Source: a virus. From it: 31,144 nt of DNA. Shown one piece after another: positions 6,666 through 14,405 of the stretch. Within the stretch, counting starts at the first letter, position 1, and every line of letters begins with the position of its first letter. Below the pieces are notes generated by a model. It saw nothing but the letters and a program-made list of their open reading frames with translations. It did not search any database and was not told the origin of the DNA. Made by a program: the position numbers and the translations under genes. The stretch lies in IMG/VR virus record IMGVR_UViG_3300048118_000055, positions 1 to 31,144 of that record; one strand, given 5' to 3'.

Positions 6666-6819
6666 TTGCTTTCTTAATATCTTCTTCAGTACACACACCC
6701 ATATGTAGTAGGAATGAAACTGTCGAATTAATACCTCTCTGTGTTCCTGTGGATTGTCCCACCTTATATGTTGTAAACATTAGTGCGACGGCTATAAAAG
6801 TATGCAAGTACGGATCCAT
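6637..6819 (-). CDS. Small membrane-anchored hypothetical protein, 60 residues
   Basis: One hydrophobic segment (about residues 5-18) is followed by a polar glycine/threonine stretch and an acidic C-terminus. An AAGGAG ribosome site lies 8 bases before the ATG, 11 bases after the gp41 stop. No family is recognised. It overlaps the AbrB-like gene by 29 bases. Confidence 0.6.
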   Translation of the reverse strand: MDPYLHTFIAVALMFTTYKVGQSTGTQRGINSTVSFLLHMGVCTEEDIKKANEEFEQDNF

Positions 6820-6830
6820 TGTTGGACTCC

Positions 6831-8225
6831 TTATATTTTGAAGCCAGCAAACTTTTCACTATCTATTCGCTGACCAGAGTTGGAGTTATCAAAGGCTGGT
6901 CCATTATCTACTTCTTTATTTAGGGGTGAGTCGTTTTGATCAACGTCAAAAAGTCTCATTTTAGCTCGGTCAATACCCACGACAAACCTCTGATTCATAT
7001 GAGGGTCGTTATATCTATTCTTTAACTGTTTCACTAAAATCTGATTATGAGAACTCAGTTCGTCGTTTGAGATAAGTGCGAACATGAGATCAGCGGTTGC
7101 GGGTAGTCCAAAAGACTCGGACGTATCTTCAAGCCCCAAGTCATCATTAGAGTAACCAGAACGAGTCGTCTGCGTTGCAGACACGACCGGCACGTCAAAT
7201 TCCACGGCAAGACCACGTAGCTCTTCAGCAATAGACTTGATATACGTATACGAGTTAATAGCACCGCCCATACTCTTCATTCGGGAAGAAGCGCAGATAT
7301 TCAGATAATCAATGAAGATTAGATCCGGAATAAACTTCTTCTTCAGTTTCAATTCATTCAATAGCGCACGGAAATGATTCGAGTGTGCACTACCCGTTGG
7401 ATACTCTTTGATGATCAACTTGCCATTGGTCTTATCTGCGATACCTTTGACACGATTTGAAAACATCTCTTTACTAAGATTTTCTAACTGGTCTATCGGG
7501 ACGTTAAGTAAATTTGCGTCGATCCTTTCTGCGATGCGTTCTTCAGCCATTTCCATAGTGATGTAAAGGACATTTTTCCCCTGTGACAGGGCAGCACCAG
7601 CACAATGACACATGAAGAGAGACTTACCGACACCCGTACCCGCCAGTGCGATGTTGAGGGTCTTATTAGGTAGTCCACCCTTAGTGATTCGGTTAAAGTA
7701 GTCCAGATCAAATGGAAGGCGTTCTTCATCTTTCGTATAAAAGTCATAACGTGCGTCCACCGATTCAAGGTAGTCGTGACCGATGTTAGTATCAAACGTT
7801 ACTGACAACGCTTTAGATAGAACGTCGGGTATTGCATTGCGTGACATCGATTGGTGATTGCCATCAATAATAGTTATAGATTCCATAACTGCATTGAATA
7901 CCGCACGATCCTGACACCACTTCTCAGTGCGTTCTACTAACCACGCAAGGTCTTCTTCCGCATACTTAAAGATGTCGGGGAGTATCTCCATCGCAACACG
8001 ATAGTGATCATCTGATAAACGATCTGCCGCATCAATCTCAATCTTCAGGGCTTCTTTGCTAGGAAGATTGTTGAACTTAGCAATATAAGTAGTGAACTCT
8101 TTGAAGAGTCCTTTGTAGACCCCCTCAAAGTATTCGGGGGAGAGGAAGGGAGCAACCTTCCTCATATAAGAATCGTTAGTCAGTAGATTCCGTAGAATCG
8201 TCTGTTGTAGATTTATTTCTGTCAT
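6831..8225 (-). CDS. 41: Replicative DNA helicase, T4 gp41/DnaB family
   Basis: This hexameric helicase unwinds DNA ahead of the polymerase on the lagging strand. The 464-residue protein resembles T4 gp41 throughout: an N-terminal LSPEYFEG region, GHDYLESVDARYDFY linker, Walker A AGTGVGKS at 195-202, ITMEMAEERIAERIDAN, LLNELKLKKKF, and Walker B LIFIDYLN near 302-309. I chose ATG 8225 because T4 gp41 starts at the matching point; an ATG at 8243 is possible. It overlaps the upstream small gene by about 50 bases. The primase partner gp61 is not in the window. Confidence 0.95.
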   Translation of the reverse strand: MTEINLQQTILRNLLTNDSYMRKVAPFLSPEYFEGVYKGLFKEFTTYIAKFNNLPSKEALKIEIDAADRLSDDHYRVAMEILPDIFKYAEEDLAWLVERTEKWCQDRAVFNAVMESITIIDGNHQSMSRNAIPDVLSKALSVTFDTNIGHDYLESVDARYDFYTKDEERLPFDLDYFNRITKGGLPNKTLNIALAGTGVGKSLFMCHCAGAALSQGKNVLYITMEMAEERIAERIDANLLNVPIDQLENLSKEMFSNRVKGIADKTNGKLIIKEYPTGSAHSNHFRALLNELKLKKKFIPDLIFIDYLNICASSRMKSMGGAINSYTYIKSIAEELRGLAVEFDVPVVSATQTTRSGYSNDDLGLEDTSESFGLPATADLMFALISNDELSSHNQILVKQLKNRYNDPHMNQRFVVGIDRAKMRLFDVDQNDSPLNKEVDNGPAFDNSNSGQRIDSEKFAGFKI

Positions 8226-8514
8226 ATGTCTTAACCGCCGCATCTAAGATATCTTGTAGTACTTCGGCTGCAAACTGCTGAAGTCCAGTATTTTCAATAT
8301 TATACACACTTGTATCGGGTGTGTCAATAACATCAAAGTTAAAAGTTATCTGTGCGTTATCGGCATCAATTTTAACATTATCATAACGGATAGTGACATT
8401 TTCATATGGCGCACGTAAAAGATTCACATTCCATACATCTTTGTTCTCAACAACAACGGGTTCTAGCTTATAGTCTAGAAACTCTGACGGTTTGTCTAGG
8501 TTTAATTCACTCAT
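8176..8514 (-). CDS. Hypothetical protein between uvsX and gene 41
   Basis: This 112-residue protein is coupled to uvsX by an ATGA overlap and overlaps the start of gene 41. It is acidic, with alternating hydrophobic residues (about 35-75) suggesting beta strands, then a short helix and a serine/threonine/aspartate-rich tail. T4-like phages commonly have a small gene here. No function can be assigned; location suggests a replication or recombination accessory role. Confidence 0.7.
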   Translation of the reverse strand: MSELNLDKPSEFLDYKLEPVVVENKDVWNVNLLRAPYENVTIRYDNVKIDADNAQITFNFDVIDTPDTSVYNIENTGLQQFAAEVLQDILDAAVKTYDRNKSTTDDSTESTD

Positions 8515-9566
8515 GCTTCCTCCAGTTCTCCAATAAGTTCTGCATTGACTTCACTAGAATACCCGATCTTATAAGTCTTCTGTAAAAAGTCTGCGAAGTT
8601 AGTTGTTTCAAAAACGGGTTCCCAGAACTCTGCATTCAGGGTGTCTTTTGTTCGTACTTTAGTCCCAACGACTTCACCTGTAGATGTGTCAACTTTCTGA
8701 TACCACCCATTAGAAGGCTTAATAACATAACCACCAGCGAGCGCAACGTCAAGTAGTCCTGAGTACTTCTGCACTCCACCTTCCCATGAGACGCCAATCG
8801 GGATCTTAGACTTCTCTTTGACATATCGGGACTTCTCTACGTTGATCACAAAGTCATAACCAACGATCTCAGTACCCTGTTTCTCTTGACGACGACCGAT
8901 GATCCAGATGTTGTCGGCAGAATAATAGATACCAGTACCACCACTCACGATATCTTTTGGAAACAAACCAATCTCTTTGTAAGTGTGATTGATTGCAAGC
9001 ATCGGAATGTTCTTCATCGCAAGGTATGGTGTTGACATACGGAACAGACCTTTCAGTGCCTTCGCACGTGACATGTCTGCGACACCCTTCTCGTTCAGTG
9101 CGTCCTCTAGTTCTTTCTTAGACGCAAGGTTACCGATAGAGTCAATGACAATAATGACATCATCTTCACGGTCTAGCTGTTCTAACTGGTTGATCATATC
9201 AAACTTGAGTTCTTCAACGTTTGCGATCGGTGTGTGCAATACCCGACTAGTATCAATACCGAACTGAGTGAAGTATGACTGAGGGGAACCAAACTCAGAG
9301 TCATAGAACAACATGACTGCGTCTGGTTTCGCGTTAAGATATGCACCCGCCATAAGTAAGGCAAATGATGTCTTAAAGTGTTTTGATGGGCCCGCAAGGA
9401 CGGTAAGTCCTGGCGAGATACCACCGTCTACGGAACCAGATAACGCGACGTTCACCATCGGAACGTCGGTTGGTACCATATCTTTTTCTGTGAAGAACTT
9501 ACTAGTCGAGAGAGTCGCCGTCTCCTTGATCTTGCTGTTCTTCTTTAGTTTGTCCATTATCGACAT
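8511..9566 (-). CDS. uvsX: UvsX recombinase (RecA family)
   Basis: UvsX coats single-stranded DNA and drives strand invasion for recombination-dependent replication and repair. The 351-residue protein matches T4 UvsX closely: TASKFF-like start region, LSGSVDGGISPGL, Walker A GPSKHFKT (variant shared with T4 GPSKSFKS), LFYDSEFGS, VIDSIGNLASKKE Walker B region, GGTGIYYSAD and VEKSRYVKEKSK. The start is ATG 9566, set by a GGAGG site 8 bases upstream; a TTG at 9581 lies inside that site. It begins within the last 65 bases of the UDP-glucose dehydrogenase gene. Its mediator UvsY is at 29798-30241. Confidence 0.96.
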   Translation of the reverse strand: MSIMDKLKKNSKIKETATLSTSKFFTEKDMVPTDVPMVNVALSGSVDGGISPGLTVLAGPSKHFKTSFALLMAGAYLNAKPDAVMLFYDSEFGSPQSYFTQFGIDTSRVLHTPIANVEELKFDMINQLEQLDREDDVIIVIDSIGNLASKKELEDALNEKGVADMSRAKALKGLFRMSTPYLAMKNIPMLAINHTYKEIGLFPKDIVSGGTGIYYSADNIWIIGRRQEKQGTEIVGYDFVINVEKSRYVKEKSKIPIGVSWEGGVQKYSGLLDVALAGGYVIKPSNGWYQKVDTSTGEVVGTKVRTKDTLNAEFWEPVFETTNFADFLQKTYKIGYSSEVNAELIGELEEA

Positions 9567-10485
9567 TCTTTTTGCCTCCAAAATCTACGAATGTAATATT
9601 GTTTACTTTTTCACGTTCATCGAGGTCATATTGTACACGATAAGACGTGTTGATGTCAAGTACTTTTTGCAACAAATCAAAACTTATTATTCCTCCATCT
9701 TCATGTTCATGTGTGGAGAAATTCAGAAACGCTCTCGTATCTTTTGGAAGACATGCGCCACCAAATCCGCGTTTACCGTCAAAGCCGGGCACTCTCGTGT
9801 GACCCATCCCAACACGGTCGTCTTTACCCACAGCACGAACTATAGTATTGTAGTTACAACCATATAAGTTGACGAGATCATACAACTGGTTAAAAAATGT
9901 GACCTTAGTTGATAAGAAAGAGTTGATGGTATACTTAACGAATGAGGCTTCATATGCAGTCATCTTGTGATAGTCATTTGACTCACACGAACTGAATATT
10001 TCGTAAATATCAATCGTCTCTATAATTGCAGACGGCGTACCACCAACAACATGGAAATCTGCAGAAACAAAATCTGCCTTAGCATTCTTCTCTGTGAGGA
10101 ACTCTGGGTTATATGCAAATCGGTCTTTCTGTTCTTCGTTCATTGCAGAGTACAACCGATGTACCACATCTGGCGTAATAGTTGACTTGACAATGACCAT
10201 AGCATCCGTATAGTTCAAACACTTGATAACTGCAGTCTCAACAATAGAGGAGTTTACCGATCCGTCGTCATTGGACGGAGTCGGAGCACAAATGAAAAAA
10301 CACTGCGGATGATCTTCGCGATCCATCTCTTCCAGTTCTTCTACATCTGTATTGTATTTTGGATCATACAATCTAAACTGAACAATTGGATGAGTAAATG
10401 CATACTCTACAGCTTGTCCAACAAAACCATGTCCCACTATACCCAATCGAAACATTGACGATTCTTTTACTGGGTTACTCGACAT
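9502..10485 (-). CDS. UDP-glucose 6-dehydrogenase-like protein, short form
   Basis: The family oxidises UDP-glucose to UDP-glucuronate with two NAD+. The Rossmann loop GIVGHGFVG is at 15-23, YNPEFLTE at 125-132, a lysine at 194 in INSFLSTKVTF and the catalytic cysteine C245 in GFGGACLPKD. At 327 residues it is about 60-110 shorter than usual and lacks the C-terminal UDP-binding domain. Instead it ends in a Q/D/G-rich tail that overlaps uvsX. A GAGGTGA ribosome site precedes the ATG. With the next gene upstream (4-epimerase) it would make UDP-galacturonate from UDP-glucose. A GDP-mannose or UDP-ManNAc dehydrogenase activity is not excluded. Confidence 0.85.
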   Translation of the reverse strand: MSSNPVKESSMFRLGIVGHGFVGQAVEYAFTHPIVQFRLYDPKYNTDVEELEEMDREDHPQCFFICAPTPSNDDGSVNSSIVETAVIKCLNYTDAMVIVKSTITPDVVHRLYSAMNEEQKDRFAYNPEFLTEKNAKADFVSADFHVVGGTPSAIIETIDIYEIFSSCESNDYHKMTAYEASFVKYTINSFLSTKVTFFNQLYDLVNLYGCNYNTIVRAVGKDDRVGMGHTRVPGFDGKRGFGGACLPKDTRAFLNFSTHEHEDGGIISFDLLQKVLDINTSYRVQYDLDEREKVNNITFVDFGGKKNVDNGQTKEEQQDQGDGDSLD

Positions 10486-11425
10486 TAGTCACCTCGTGAT
10501 ATTCTTTGTACCATTCATAGAATTTTGCGACACCTTCTGCGATACTTACTCTTGGCGAATATCCCAGTGATTGCAACTTGGTGGTATTAGACCAAGTTTC
10601 AAGTGTGTCTGCCGGATGTTTGGGTGCAAGGTTTTTGATTGCTTCTTTACCCGTGTTCTTCTCAATCTCACCGATAAAGTCCATCAACGCAACCTGTTCA
10701 CCACGACCAATGTTAAAAATCTCTCCCGCATCAATTCCCGTGTTATTCAATACAACTTCAATACCATCTAGGATATCATCCACATAGGTAAAATCTCGTT
10801 TCATATCACCGTAATTGTACACGGTTATTTCTTGTTCGTCAAGGATGTTCTTGGTAAAATCAAACAACGCCATGTCTGGTCGTCCCCAAGGACCATATAC
10901 TGTAAAGAATCGTAGACCAACTGTGTTCAATCCAGATGACTGCATCTGACACTCGTTTGCCCATTTTGTATAACCATATGCGTTTAACTGTTTACCAGTC
11001 TCTTTACCTTCTATCCAAGGCACCGGAGAACCTGCGTAGACACAAGACGTTGACGCATAAACGATGCGAACATCCGGTAAATGTGCCTTACAAACATCGA
11101 TCAAGTTCTGGGTGGCATCGATGTTGTTAGCGTGATACTGTTTCTCTTTACCTAGCGAGTCACGCACACCCGCCATTGCAGCAAGGTGGATAATAGTATC
11201 TGGTTGAAAGTCTCGTAAGAGGGCTTCAACTTTAATTTCGTCGCGAAGGTCACATCCCCAGATATCAATGCCGAAGTGTACCATGCGGTCTCTTTTCAGT
11301 GATGGGGTGTATAGATGACTATTAAAGTTATCAATACCCTTCACAGTCAGTCCGCGTTTCTGAAGTCTATCGCATAACTGACTGCCGATAAACCCCGCCG
11401 CACCTGTTACTAACACTCTTTCCAT
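10475..11425 (-). CDS. NAD-dependent sugar epimerase, probable UDP-glucuronate 4-epimerase
   Basis: This 316-residue short-chain dehydrogenase/epimerase has GAAGFIG at 8-14 for NAD binding, the catalytic pair Y150-x3-K154, and the STSCVY segment supplying the active-site Ser/Thr. GPWGRPDMALF and RDFTYVDDI are typical of UDP-glucuronate 4-epimerases, which convert UDP-glucuronate to UDP-galacturonate. It overlaps the dehydrogenase gene by 11 bases, so the two steps are coupled. The product could modify host surface sugars, phage DNA or virion glycans; the sequence does not say which. Confidence 0.88.
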   Translation of the reverse strand: MERVLVTGAAGFIGSQLCDRLQKRGLTVKGIDNFNSHLYTPSLKRDRMVHFGIDIWGCDLRDEIKVEALLRDFQPDTIIHLAAMAGVRDSLGKEKQYHANNIDATQNLIDVCKAHLPDVRIVYASTSCVYAGSPVPWIEGKETGKQLNAYGYTKWANECQMQSSGLNTVGLRFFTVYGPWGRPDMALFDFTKNILDEQEITVYNYGDMKRDFTYVDDILDGIEVVLNNTGIDAGEIFNIGRGEQVALMDFIGEIEKNTGKEAIKNLAPKHPADTLETWSNTTKLQSLGYSPRVSIAEGVAKFYEWYKEYHEVTNVE

Positions 11426-11426
11426 A

Positions 11427-12368
11427 TCAATTATTCCTGTAAATATATTCCAATGCCCTATCCGCTTCTACGATCAAGGGCCTATTCTCATACCAATTAC
11501 CAGTCTCACGATCAAACTCACGGCACATATCTGCAATCTGAGTTGATGTTATAGGATAACCTTTAGAGTATGCGTTACCCGCAACCGCAAGCATTATCTT
11601 ATACATCTTGAAATACCAACCAGTTTCACTAATAGTTTGGTACTCAACCGCAAGGCGTTTTGGCCAAAACGGACAGTCGCGGTATGACGACCATCTGTAG
11701 TCGGTGTTATTTAGACTGTCTTTACGATGTTGTATTATCGCCTGTTGCATAGATACAGGAAGTCTATCTAGGAAAGAGTTCCCCGTCTTTTCGTGATACG
11801 GATGTTTTGCCATCAACTCAGATATATTAAGAGCATCTCCCGAATTGACTATGAAGAACGAATACGCATCTGGATACTGTCCTGGCGCATAATACATACG
11901 TGCTAGGTCTTTGGTCTGTGGATCACCCAACTCACCTAGTTCGGTGTTGAGAGCGTGCCAGAACGACTTGATACGGTTGTTCTCCACCTGTTCATCGAGA
12001 CGGAATATGATGCGAAATTTAAGGTTGTCTCTCCTACATCCTGCTGTATTATAAACGATATAGTCATACTGACCATACTGACCTTGCAACCAAGTTTTTA
12101 AGGACTCAGTATCATTGCAACCGTCAATAGGGTCATCCACATCAACGCAACACCAACTACTCCAATATAGAACAGACTTGTTACTACGCGTCGTACCGTC
12201 TTCGAAAACAGAAGGAGTAAGAAGAGGAGAACTATTGGGTCCACCTTTTTCTCCCGGCTTAGTGTAAGAATCACGAAGACACTCCACGAAGTCCATCCAG
12301 CTAAGGAATGTTGTCCGTCGATGTGTCTTGTTATCAAACTGGTTTTTAAAAATAGTTAATTCATACAT
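11427..12368 (-). CDS. Archaeo-eukaryotic primase-like protein (tentative)
   Basis: A 313-residue protein with a pattern like small AEP/PrimPol domains of mobile elements: an hhDxDD acidic motif (VDVDDP near 75-80), then YNTAG, an RxxxR-like strand KFRIIFRLD (117-125), and D149 leading to DLARMYYAPG (154-163), matching the usual R-hhY-hP segment. The histidine normally found in the second motif is not evident, so activity is uncertain. The last 120 residues look helical with several tryptophans. ATG 12368 is chosen because the promoter -10 box lies at 12376-12381; a GTG at 12389 would be upstream of the transcript. There is no ribosome site, so a leaderless message is likely. Confidence 0.5.
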   Translation of the reverse strand: MYELTIFKNQFDNKTHRRTTFLSWMDFVECLRDSYTKPGEKGGPNSSPLLTPSVFEDGTTRSNKSVLYWSSWCCVDVDDPIDGCNDTESLKTWLQGQYGQYDYIVYNTAGCRRDNLKFRIIFRLDEQVENNRIKSFWHALNTELGELGDPQTKDLARMYYAPGQYPDAYSFFIVNSGDALNISELMAKHPYHEKTGNSFLDRLPVSMQQAIIQHRKDSLNNTDYRWSSYRDCPFWPKRLAVEYQTISETGWYFKMYKIMLAVAGNAYSKGYPITSTQIADMCREFDRETGNWYENRPLIVEADRALEYIYRNN

Positions 12369-12375
12369 TGGGGGT

Positions 12376-12405
12376 ATTATATCATACACTAAGTGTATAT
12401 GTCAA
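12376..12405 (-). promoter_or_regulatory. Consensus promoter with inverted repeat in its spacer
   Basis: Perfect TTGACA (12400-12405), 18 bases, perfect TATAAT (12376-12381) on the minus strand. The spacer holds ATACAC-TTA-GTGTAT, a 6-base inverted repeat that could be an operator. The predicted start (about 12369) touches the ATG at 12368. It probably serves the long run down to about 4657. Confidence 0.8.
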
Positions 12406-12896
12406 CCAAAAAACTTTGGGATAAACTCATAGTAGTTAGTAAATTCTAGAACAACACCCGACCTATTGCATAATTTTTGCCAACGTTTTGCTTTCTTACG
12501 TTCGCCTTCAAGTTTTTGTTGGTGGTTCAAATTACCAGTATCATATACGTCATACAATAAACAAAATCGACCACCATAGGCGAGTAGTTCAGCCATATCG
12601 TAATGCGCCGTTGTTTTGTCTTTGTGAGTACCTAAGTCACTCAACTGTTTGCACTCTAAAAACCATCGGTTGTCTTCGGTATCCCAAAATACAAAATCAC
12701 AGAACCTTCTACGTCCCGAATAAGGACATTTGAAAGGCGCACGGCGCCGATATCGGACATTATAAGCTTTGAGTTGTTCCTCAACTCGATCCTCAAAACG
12801 TTGGCCTTCTTCTTGACCTCTAGAACCAGCAGTTATATATTTGGTCTCATTGTCGAAGAGAGATTCCTCTCCCATAAATTCACATAAATTGTTCAT
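12402..12896 (-). CDS. PD-(D/E)XK nuclease-like protein
   Basis: A 164-residue protein with the nuclease core: conserved E35 in an N-terminal helix (RFEDRVEE), then D67 in RFCDFVF and E81-x-K83 in FLECKQL, spaced as in PD-(D/E)XK enzymes. A basic stretch RYRRRAPFKC precedes the core and could contact DNA. ATG 12896 is fixed by a GAGGAG site 7 bases upstream, which follows directly after the terminator of the DUF262-HNH gene. Resolvase, repair or restriction-type activity are all possible; its place beside two defence-like genes makes a nuclease used against DNA competitors a reasonable guess. Confidence 0.6.
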   Translation of the reverse strand: MNNLCEFMGEESLFDNETKYITAGSRGQEEGQRFEDRVEEQLKAYNVRYRRRAPFKCPYSGRRRFCDFVFWDTEDNRWFLECKQLSDLGTHKDKTTAHYDMAELLAYGGRFCLLYDVYDTGNLNHQQKLEGERKKAKRWQKLCNRSGVVLEFTNYYEFIPKFFG

Positions 12897-12911
12897 TTCA
12901 CACTCCTCTGT

Positions 12912-12934
12912 AAAAAAGGGAACCGAAGTTCCCT
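12912..12934 (-). terminator. Rho-independent terminator with UUCG loop
   Basis: On the minus strand AGGGAAC-TTCG-GTTCCCT forms a perfect 7-base stem with the very stable TTCG tetraloop, followed by six T. It begins 6 bases after the stop of the DUF262-HNH gene. The ribosome site of the next gene starts a few bases beyond the T-run. Confidence 0.9.
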
Positions 12935-12939
12935 CTTGA

Positions 12940-14292
12940 CTACGCACTGACAGTTTTTATGGGATTCTTACCTAATTTACGGTTATCCTCTTTGGTTTGA
13001 ATCGCAAAATTTGACAGTTCGGTCTTTCCACCGTCAGCGTGTGGAATGATGTGTCCGATTTCAAATTCAGTAGTTAAGACATCTTCCATAAGAATCTCAA
13101 CACCTTCCGGAGTTACCCAATCTTGTCCCTTGGCGGTAATCAACTTCTCTTCATTATTTCCACTCCTACGAGCATCTAGTTGGATAAAGTACTTAGAAGC
13201 ATCGAACTTTTTAGTGATCAACGAGTTGCGGAGTTGGTTGAACCTGACCTCACGCGAACGTAACAATTCTGAAAAGTTCGCTGAACGACCGTTCTTGTTA
13301 TATGAATGTTCAGTCTTGTCTTCGATCAAATCAATTTGTGCATTGATGTAGTCTTTCACAAAACTTTCTGGATTCTTAATTTTCTTACCTGACCTTAACT
13401 GATCTAGGTAAATAACAAACAGATCAAGCAATCCATTTTCACGTTTGAAGATCGACAACCTTTTACCAACAATATTAATGAATTGAGTAAATTCATTGGC
13501 GAATTTATTGACAAGTTTATTAGCGCTTACGTCATAATACATCAACTCCAGATTCTTATTGGTTATTTTAGACTCTAAACCTTCGATGTAGATCATACAC
13601 AATCCAGCAACATAATCATCCAGTTTGCGGCGATTCAGTTCTTTTTGAGTAAAGACTTTAGAATTTAAGAAATTTTTCATATTGTCTGTAGCGACTTTCC
13701 TAATTCGATCAGATACATCAGAAAGAATTGGGTTTCTCAATTCTGCAGCATTTAACGTGACGCCACTATTTACAACCAAAAAGATACGAGTGATATCTTC
13801 CTTAGTAGCGTTTAGATAACTTTCCAAAGTTATCTTGCGAGATTCTAGGACAGTTTTTAACCCCAAAGGAAGAGTTGAATACCTGTTATTAGAAGGAGTA
13901 ATTGCGTAGACTTCCTCACCTACCACATAGTTACCTTCTGGAATACCGAACTCATTTTTTTTATAAGAATCAATGCACATTGTACGGTTATTGGAATCTA
14001 GATTTAGGTACCCATACTTACCTATAAACTGAGAAAAGTATTCGATAGATTGCGTATCATTGTTCAGTTCAGCAGCTGCCAAACAAGATGGCACATGCGA
14101 AAGGATGAACTTAGATGGTGCGGTATTCAGTATTAGAGAAATAATAAACTCTTGTTTATCCGACACCTCCCAACGAGTTACCGACTGACAATTCAAGTCA
14201 GCATGTATAGATGGGATGATTGAAGCGTATGCCCCAAAAGTTGTGTTTGATGTTCTCGATTCAACAGATTTGTAAGTTTTTAAGTTTTTCAT
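12940..14292 (-). CDS. DUF262-HNH endonuclease-like protein
   Basis: A 450-residue protein joining an N-terminal DUF262 domain to a C-terminal HNH nuclease, as in GmrSD-type (type IV restriction) and related proteins. The DUF262 hallmark is ITRIFLVVNSGVTLNAAELRNP (split here: ITRIF at 167-171, NSGVTLNAAELRNP at 175-188). The N-terminal QSVTRWEV (36-43) corresponds to the usual QRxxxW motif but has lost the adjacent arginine. The HNH core is GHIIPHADGG (413-422) with H414 and H418, then LSNFAIQ and N437. It has its own promoter (14371-14399), a long leader and its own terminator (12912-12934), so it is an autonomous unit. A phage-encoded exclusion nuclease or homing-type element are the main options. 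Confidence 0.75.
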   Translation of the reverse strand: MKNLKTYKSVESRTSNTTFGAYASIIPSIHADLNCQSVTRWEVSDKQEFIISLILNTAPSKFILSHVPSCLAAAELNNDTQSIEYFSQFIGKYGYLNLDSNNRTMCIDSYKKNEFGIPEGNYVVGEEVYAITPSNNRYSTLPLGLKTVLESRKITLESYLNATKEDITRIFLVVNSGVTLNAAELRNPILSDVSDRIRKVATDNMKNFLNSKVFTQKELNRRKLDDYVAGLCMIYIEGLESKITNKNLELMYYDVSANKLVNKFANEFTQFINIVGKRLSIFKRENGLLDLFVIYLDQLRSGKKIKNPESFVKDYINAQIDLIEDKTEHSYNKNGRSANFSELLRSREVRFNQLRNSLITKKFDASKYFIQLDARRSGNNEEKLITAKGQDWVTPEGVEILMEDVLTTEFEIGHIIPHADGGKTELSNFAIQTKEDNRKLGKNPIKTVSA

Positions 14293-14370
14293 AATATACC
14301 TTTATATGTAAGTTAGGTTTTGTAGGAAGAGAAGGAGTCGTCATGAGTCGTTCTTCGAACCTACAGTCAT

Positions 14371-14399
14371 ATAGTACCAAAGTATAACCACTTTGGCAA
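14371..14399 (-). promoter_or_regulatory. Promoter of the DUF262-HNH gene with overlapping inverted repeat
   Basis: TTGCCA (14394-14399), 17 bases, TACTAT (14371-14376) on the minus strand. The inverted repeat CCAAAGT-6-ACTTTGG (14377-14396) covers the spacer and part of the -35 box, exactly where a repressor would block RNA polymerase. The leader to the ATG at 14292 is about 70 bases and holds no other gene. Confidence 0.55.
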
Positions 14400-14405
14400 C
14401 ACTTT

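Noticed and set aside
13505-13540. TTGACA with a CATAAT downstream on the plus strand
   Set aside because: Spacer is 19 bases, the -10 is poor and it lies within the DUF262-HNH coding region.
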